Source: Hydrogenobaculum sp. Y04AAS1
Lineage (GTDB): Bacteria; Aquificota; Aquificia; Aquificales; Aquificaceae
DNA: 64,000 nucleotides
Assembly: GCF_000020785.1 (NCBI RefSeq)
Contig: NC_011126.1
Span: 1,116,001 to 1,180,000 of the forward strand
Direction: 5' to 3'
This document shows, one piece after another, positions 60,495-64,000 of this stretch. Under the pieces are notes generated by a model. That model worked only from the letters and a program-made list of their open reading frames with translations. It did not search any database and had not been told where the DNA came from. The stretch's first letter is position 1, and each line of letters begins with the position of its first letter. The translations under genes were made by a program, and so were the position numbers.

Positions 60495-61766
60495 TTATAC
60501 TCCTAAATCTTCAGCAACGTTATCATTTATAGATTTTACTTGATGCTCCAAGAGATACTTCAATCTAACAGGTGCTTCAGTAAGAGGTAAAGACGAATTG
60601 TAAATCTCACCTTTCACACCACACTCTTTAAAAGCCTCATAAAGCATCCTCAAACCTTTTTCAGCTTCAGGACCGTTTCTTCTTACTACCCATACCCAAT
60701 TTGGATCAAGTTTACCTTCTTTTTTCAGATCTCTTATAGCGTTTGCCACGCCTTCACCAAGCGTCACATCTATACGAGTGTTGTTTGAGGTACCACCGCA
60801 TACCAAAACACCTTTTATACCTGGTTTTGAAAGAATGATATGTGTTATTTTGTACATCTTCTCAGCCGGTGGATTTCCGCCTATATCTGTAAAGTTTGCA
60901 GGCTTTAGGCCTATGTTGTAGCAAGTTTCTATGGTAACCGTAGAACCACCACCACCAAAGGTCATGAGGGCTATATCACCATCCATTTCCACATAAGAAC
61001 CGGCTTTGCCTCTATGATCGTCTCTATCTATCAAAGAGGCTTCTATCTCTCTTTGGGTAGGTGGGCGTTTCATAGCACTTCTAACACCGTATATCTTAGT
61101 AGGTGGTATAGATGCATCATCATCTATAGTTACTACAGCATCAAGGGCATACACCTTTTGCTTTCCATTTACATCGCATATGGCAAGGGGGTTTATCTCT
61201 ATTAGTTTTGCTTCTGTTTCCCAAAAAGCCTTATAAAGGTTTGCTATAACTTCTGATAACTCCCTTAAGACTCCAATATACTCCTTAGGAAATCCCATAT
61301 CCATAAGGTATTCTCTTACCATGTAAGGATATAAACCTACCAATGGATCTATCTTAAAGGTTCTTACCTTTTCTGGTGGGACTTCTTCTATATCCATACC
61401 ACCTTCTAAGCTAAGCACTAACACCGGAGTCCTTGTCTCTGTAGAATATGTGATAGAGGCATACAACTCTTTTAGTATTTTGGCTTTTTCGGCAATTATA
61501 ATACCCACTGGCATCTCGCCGTAAACTGGATACTGTAAAAGAGCTTTAGCAGTTTCTATAGCCTCTTCCGGTGTTTTGCAAAGTTTTACAGCCCCTGCCT
61601 TGCCACGTTTCCCTACAAGCACTTGAGACTTAACCACAGACTCACCAAGTTTATTGGCAAAGTCCTTTAAATCATCGTTGATATGATCGGCATACATATA
61701 ATTTAAAACAGGTACGCCGTACTTCTTAAAAATCTTATCGTAAGCTTCAAACTCATAGAGGTTCAT
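60495..61766 (-). CDS. ccsA: Citryl-CoA synthetase large subunit
   Basis: Beta-type, ATP-grasp subunit; 423 residues (~47 kDa) against ~385-390 for succinyl-CoA synthetase beta. N-terminal LYEFEAYDKIFKKYGVPV, KSQVLVGKRGKAGAVK, the metal/ATP-grasp residues KLIEINPLAI and LDAVVTIDDDA, then TFGGGGSTVTIETCYNI and FTDIGGNPPAEKMYKI. The pair with ccsB (10-base gap) would activate citrate with CoA and ATP in carbon fixation. AAAGGAGG lies 11 bases before the ATG at 61766. First gene of the unit ccsA-ccsB-SMR-tamB-recG. Confidence 0.78.
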   Translation of the reverse strand: MNLYEFEAYDKIFKKYGVPVLNYMYADHINDDLKDFANKLGESVVKSQVLVGKRGKAGAVKLCKTPEEAIETAKALLQYPVYGEMPVGIIIAEKAKILKELYASITYSTETRTPVLVLSLEGGMDIEEVPPEKVRTFKIDPLVGLYPYMVREYLMDMGFPKEYIGVLRELSEVIANLYKAFWETEAKLIEINPLAICDVNGKQKVYALDAVVTIDDDASIPPTKIYGVRSAMKRPPTQREIEASLIDRDDHRGKAGSYVEMDGDIALMTFGGGGSTVTIETCYNIGLKPANFTDIGGNPPAEKMYKITHIILSKPGIKGVLVCGGTSNNTRIDVTLGEGVANAIRDLKKEGKLDPNWVWVVRRNGPEAEKGLRMLYEAFKECGVKGEIYNSSLPLTEAPVRLKYLLEHQVKSINDNVAEDLGV

Positions 61767-61844
61767 AAGACTTTTGCCTCCTTTAGAAATTGACTAATAT
61801 TATATCACATTTGATGATTGGAAAAACAATTAAGGCTTTTAAGT

Positions 61845-61850
61845 TATAAT
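61845..61850 (+). promoter_or_regulatory. -10 element, leaderless response regulator gene
   Basis: TATAAT ending seven bases before the ATG at 61858; no ribosome-binding site. Confidence 0.6.
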
Positions 61851-61857
61851 AACTTAT

Positions 61858-62547
61858 ATGGATAAAGATGTTGTATACGTAGTAGAAGATGATATTGATT
61901 TAGCTGAGATACTTACCTTCAACTTAGAAAACGAGGGGTTTGAGGTAAAACACTTTACAAACGGCAACGAATTTTTCAAAACAATGGAACAAACAATTCC
62001 AAATATAATAATACTTGATATAATGCTTCCTGGTTACGACGGAGTAAGGATAGCAAAAATACTAAGACAAAACATCCTCTACAAAGATATACCTATTATA
62101 TTTCTTACCGCAAAATCAGAAGAAGAAGACAAGATAGAAGGTTTTAATGCAGGGGCCGATGATTACATCACAAAACCATTCTCTTCAAAAGAATTAATAG
62201 CAAGGATAAGGGCTGTATTAAACAGATACAAAAAAACAATTACCACAAACAAGTTAAAAGTAGAAAATCTTGAACTAGATGAAGATAAGATGGAAGTAAC
62301 TTTGGATGGAAAACCTATAAATCTTACAAAAACAGAATTTAGAATATTAAAATATCTACTTGAAAATATAGACAAAATAATGACAAGGGATAAAATAATA
62401 AATATGCTATGGTCATATGGCACAGACATAAACGATAGAACAGTGGATGTTCATATAAAACATTTAAGGGATAAACTTGGGGATTTTGGTAAATATATAA
62501 GAACGATAAGAGGTGTAGGTTACAAGTTTAGTCTAAAAGATGAGTGA
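61858..62547 (+). CDS. OmpR/PhoB-family response regulator without adjacent kinase
   Basis: A 229-residue two-domain regulator. Receiver with VEDDID (~9-14), phosphoacceptor Asp in ILDIMLPGYDG (~55) and YITKPF Lys (~105); PhoB-like winged helix (LTKTEFRILKYLLEN, DRTVDVHIKHLRDKLG, IRTIRGVGYKF). Its end overlaps rimM by eight bases, and no histidine kinase gene is in the neighbourhood, so the partner lies elsewhere. Closest in sequence style to PhoB/PhoP; its targets are unknown. Confidence 0.92.
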   Translation: MDKDVVYVVEDDIDLAEILTFNLENEGFEVKHFTNGNEFFKTMEQTIPNIIILDIMLPGYDGVRIAKILRQNILYKDIPIIFLTAKSEEEDKIEGFNAGADDYITKPFSSKELIARIRAVLNRYKKTITTNKLKVENLELDEDKMEVTLDGKPINLTKTEFRILKYLLENIDKIMTRDKIINMLWSYGTDINDRTVDVHIKHLRDKLGDFGKYIRTIRGVGYKFSLKDE

Positions 62548-63049
62548 AGATAAGGTAACAATAGGAAGATTTTTATCAACGTTTGGATTAAAAGGTGATT
62601 TGGAAGTGGTTTTTGAGTTTGAGGAAGATATAGATTTTTATATTAAAAACCTAAAACAGATATATTTACAAAACAAACAAACTAAAGAGTTTAAAGCTTT
62701 TAACGTAACATTTAAAAAGCACCAAAACAAGATACTATGCCACATAAAAGGAATAGACACAGTGGAGATGGCAAAAAGCTTCTGCAACGCCACAGTCTTT
62801 GCAAGTGCAAAAGATTTACCAAGAAAAGAAGACACGGTATTTCTTTTCGAGCTTTTTGGAAAAAAAGTAAAGTTAGATAGCGGCGAAGAGCTTGGAAGAC
62901 TGACAAACGTATTTAAATATGCAAACAAAGACTATCTTGAAATAGACTTTGGTAAATATATAATACCAGCGGAAGAACCGTTTTTGGTAAAACTAGACAA
63001 AGACCAAATAATACTTTCCAAAGATTATATCTTAGATTTGAAAAGCTAA
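62540..63049 (+). CDS. rimM: Ribosome maturation factor RimM
   Basis: Assists 16S rRNA processing of the 30S head; 169 residues. N-terminal RimM barrel (VTIGRFLSTFGLKGDLEVV, then GIDTVEMAKSFCNATVFA) and C-terminal PRC-barrel (FLFELFGKKVKLDSGEELG, YLEIDFGKYIIPAEEPFL) are complete. Usually next to trmD, rplS or rpsP; here it is coupled to a response regulator gene and followed by a ubiD-family gene. Confidence 0.93.
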   Translation: MSEDKVTIGRFLSTFGLKGDLEVVFEFEEDIDFYIKNLKQIYLQNKQTKEFKAFNVTFKKHQNKILCHIKGIDTVEMAKSFCNATVFASAKDLPRKEDTVFLFELFGKKVKLDSGEELGRLTNVFKYANKDYLEIDFGKYIIPAEEPFLVKLDKDQIILSKDYILDLKS

Positions 63050-63059
63050 CAAAACTAAA

Positions 63060-63065
63060 TATATT
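63060..63065 (+). promoter_or_regulatory. -10 element, leaderless ubiD-family gene
   Basis: TATATT ending six bases before the ATG at 63072. Confidence 0.45.
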
Positions 63066-63071
63066 TTACTT

Positions 63072-64000
63072 ATGCGAAGCATTAAAACCACAGAAGAGTT
63101 GGTAAATATCTTAGAAAAAGAAGGCGAGCTTATAAAGGTAAAAGACCCCATTGACATTCATTATGAGATAACAGAGATAACAGATAGAATGTGTAAGACA
63201 AAAGACCCAAAAGCTCTACTTTTTACAAACGTAAAAGGCTACAATGTACCTGTTCTCACAAATGCCTTTGGTTCTTATAAAAGGTTAAAAATCATCTTTG
63301 GTTATGAAAACCTTGAAGATATAGGCTGGAAGCTTTATAAAGTATTAAGACCAGAGATACCAAATACATTTTTAGAAAAGCTTAAAAAACTCCCAGAATT
63401 AAAAAAACTAAACGACGCACTACCAAAGGTAGAATCTAAAAACCCATATAAAACCTTTAGTGAAAGTGTATTTGATATACCGGTTTTAAAGTGCTGGCCC
63501 AAAGATGGGGGAAGGTATATAACACTTCCTCAGGTTATCACAAAAGACCCAGAATCAGGTATCAGAAACGTAGGGATGTACCGTATACAGCTTTTAGAAG
63601 AAAAAAAAGTAGCTCTTCATTGGCAAATACACAAAGACGGAAACTCACACTTTCATAAGGCAAAAAGACTTGGTAAAAAATTACCAGTAGCTATAGCAAT
63701 AGGTGCAGATCCAGTTTGTACTTACAGCGCATCGGCACCTCTTCCACCAGAAGTGGATGAGTATTTGTTTGTAGGTATGGTAAGAGAAAACCCTGCAGAG
63801 CTTGTAAAAGGTAAAACCGTTGATATAGAATATCCAAAATACGCAGATTTTGTAATAGAAGGTTATGTAGACCCAGAAGAACCACTGATAGATGAAGGGC
63901 CTTTTGGAGATCATACTGGCTTTTACACACCGGTAGATAAATACCCAGCGATGCACATCACAGCCATTTTATCTAAAGATAATCCAATATATATATCCAC
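63072..64000 (+). CDS. UbiD-family prenylated-FMN decarboxylase (3' end outside window)
   Basis: About 309 codons are visible from the ATG at 63072. The N-terminus (SIKTTEELVNILEKEGELIK) and the core RNVGMYRIQLLEEKKVALHW, HFHKAKRLGKKLPVAIAIGADP and LIDEGPFGDHTGFYTP match UbiD decarboxylases, with the catalytic Arg and Glu residues of the E-R-E network in these segments. Family members decarboxylate aromatic acids, including ubiquinone or menaquinone/futalosine-route precursors; a quinone role is likely but not proven. No UbiX flavin prenyltransferase is in the window. Confidence 0.88.
   Translation, partial: MRSIKTTEELVNILEKEGELIKVKDPIDIHYEITEITDRMCKTKDPKALLFTNVKGYNVPVLTNAFGSYKRLKIIFGYENLEDIGWKLYKVLRPEIPNTFLEKLKKLPELKKLNDALPKVESKNPYKTFSESVFDIPVLKCWPKDGGRYITLPQVITKDPESGIRNVGMYRIQLLEEKKVALHWQIHKDGNSHFHKAKRLGKKLPVAIAIGADPVCTYSASAPLPPEVDEYLFVGMVRENPAELVKGKTVDIEYPKYADFVIEGYVDPEEPLIDEGPFGDHTGFYTPVDKYPAMHITAILSKDNPIYIS

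Overview
The window is gene-dense, AT-rich bacterial chromosome (roughly one third G+C by eye) with short intergenic gaps and many overlapping start/stop codons. Several genes point to Aquificae, probably a Hydrogenobaculum-like thermophile. These are a long-subunit citryl-CoA synthetase pair (reductive TCA cycle), a bacterial Trm1 tRNA dimethyltransferase, a mer operon without merR, and a TatD-radical SAM fusion. The genus is inferred from gene content only.

Layout. 1-5734 (minus): gltB, rpoN and the start of an M24 peptidase gene. 5863-9414: tsaC, a hypothetical gene, and a mercury operon (CsoR-family repressor, merT, a cytosolic HMA protein, merA) followed by a Crp-type HTH remnant. 9451-12926: valS with a large insertion, and a LytM-like lipoprotein. 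12970-14329: a broken lipoprotein gene carrying a heptanucleotide repeat. 14392-18965: a five-gene envelope operon centred on a secreted BON-caspase-like protease, with a DUF4384 protein, a glycine-zipper protein, a four-TM protein and a TPR lipoprotein. 19004-31210: BI-1 protein, trm1, polysaccharide deacetylase, a class Ic-like nrdB, ispG-hfq-hflX, aldo-keto reductase, gspF-like, lgt, JAMM peptidase, hemC. 31226-43275: PHP protein; minus-strand TatD-radical SAM fusion, lipoamide dehydrogenase-like enzyme, a two-gene unit with a pepsin-like lipoprotein, ispA-like, pyrD, uvrC, a two-component pair, trpA, frr. 43358-53259: second hfq, uppS, tRNA-Val, eno, ftsB/divIC-like, purL, lspA, trpF, purN, leuB, a secreted propeller-like protein and a membrane thioredoxin. 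53246-61766 (minus): ccsA, ccsB, SMR-like protein, tamB-like, recG. 61858-64000: response regulator, rimM, and a ubiD-family gene cut by the window edge.

Two things stand out. First, at about 19 genes a -10 element ends exactly 6-8 bases before the start codon with no ribosome-binding site, which predicts widespread leaderless transcription; genes inside operons instead carry GGAGG-type sites or ATGA couplings. Second, 14-bp Crp/Fnr-type palindromes sit at about -41.5 from two predicted leaderless starts (the BI-1 gene and the hypothetical gene divergent from mer), the classical class II activator position.

The best candidate for an undescribed system is the caspase-like operon at 14392-18965, which has its own TTGAAA-N17-TAGAAT promoter. 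No CRISPR array, insertion sequence, prophage or rRNA was seen. No gene-free stretch exceeds 300 bases; the longest gap (9189-9450) holds a palindrome, a pseudogene remnant and the valS promoter.
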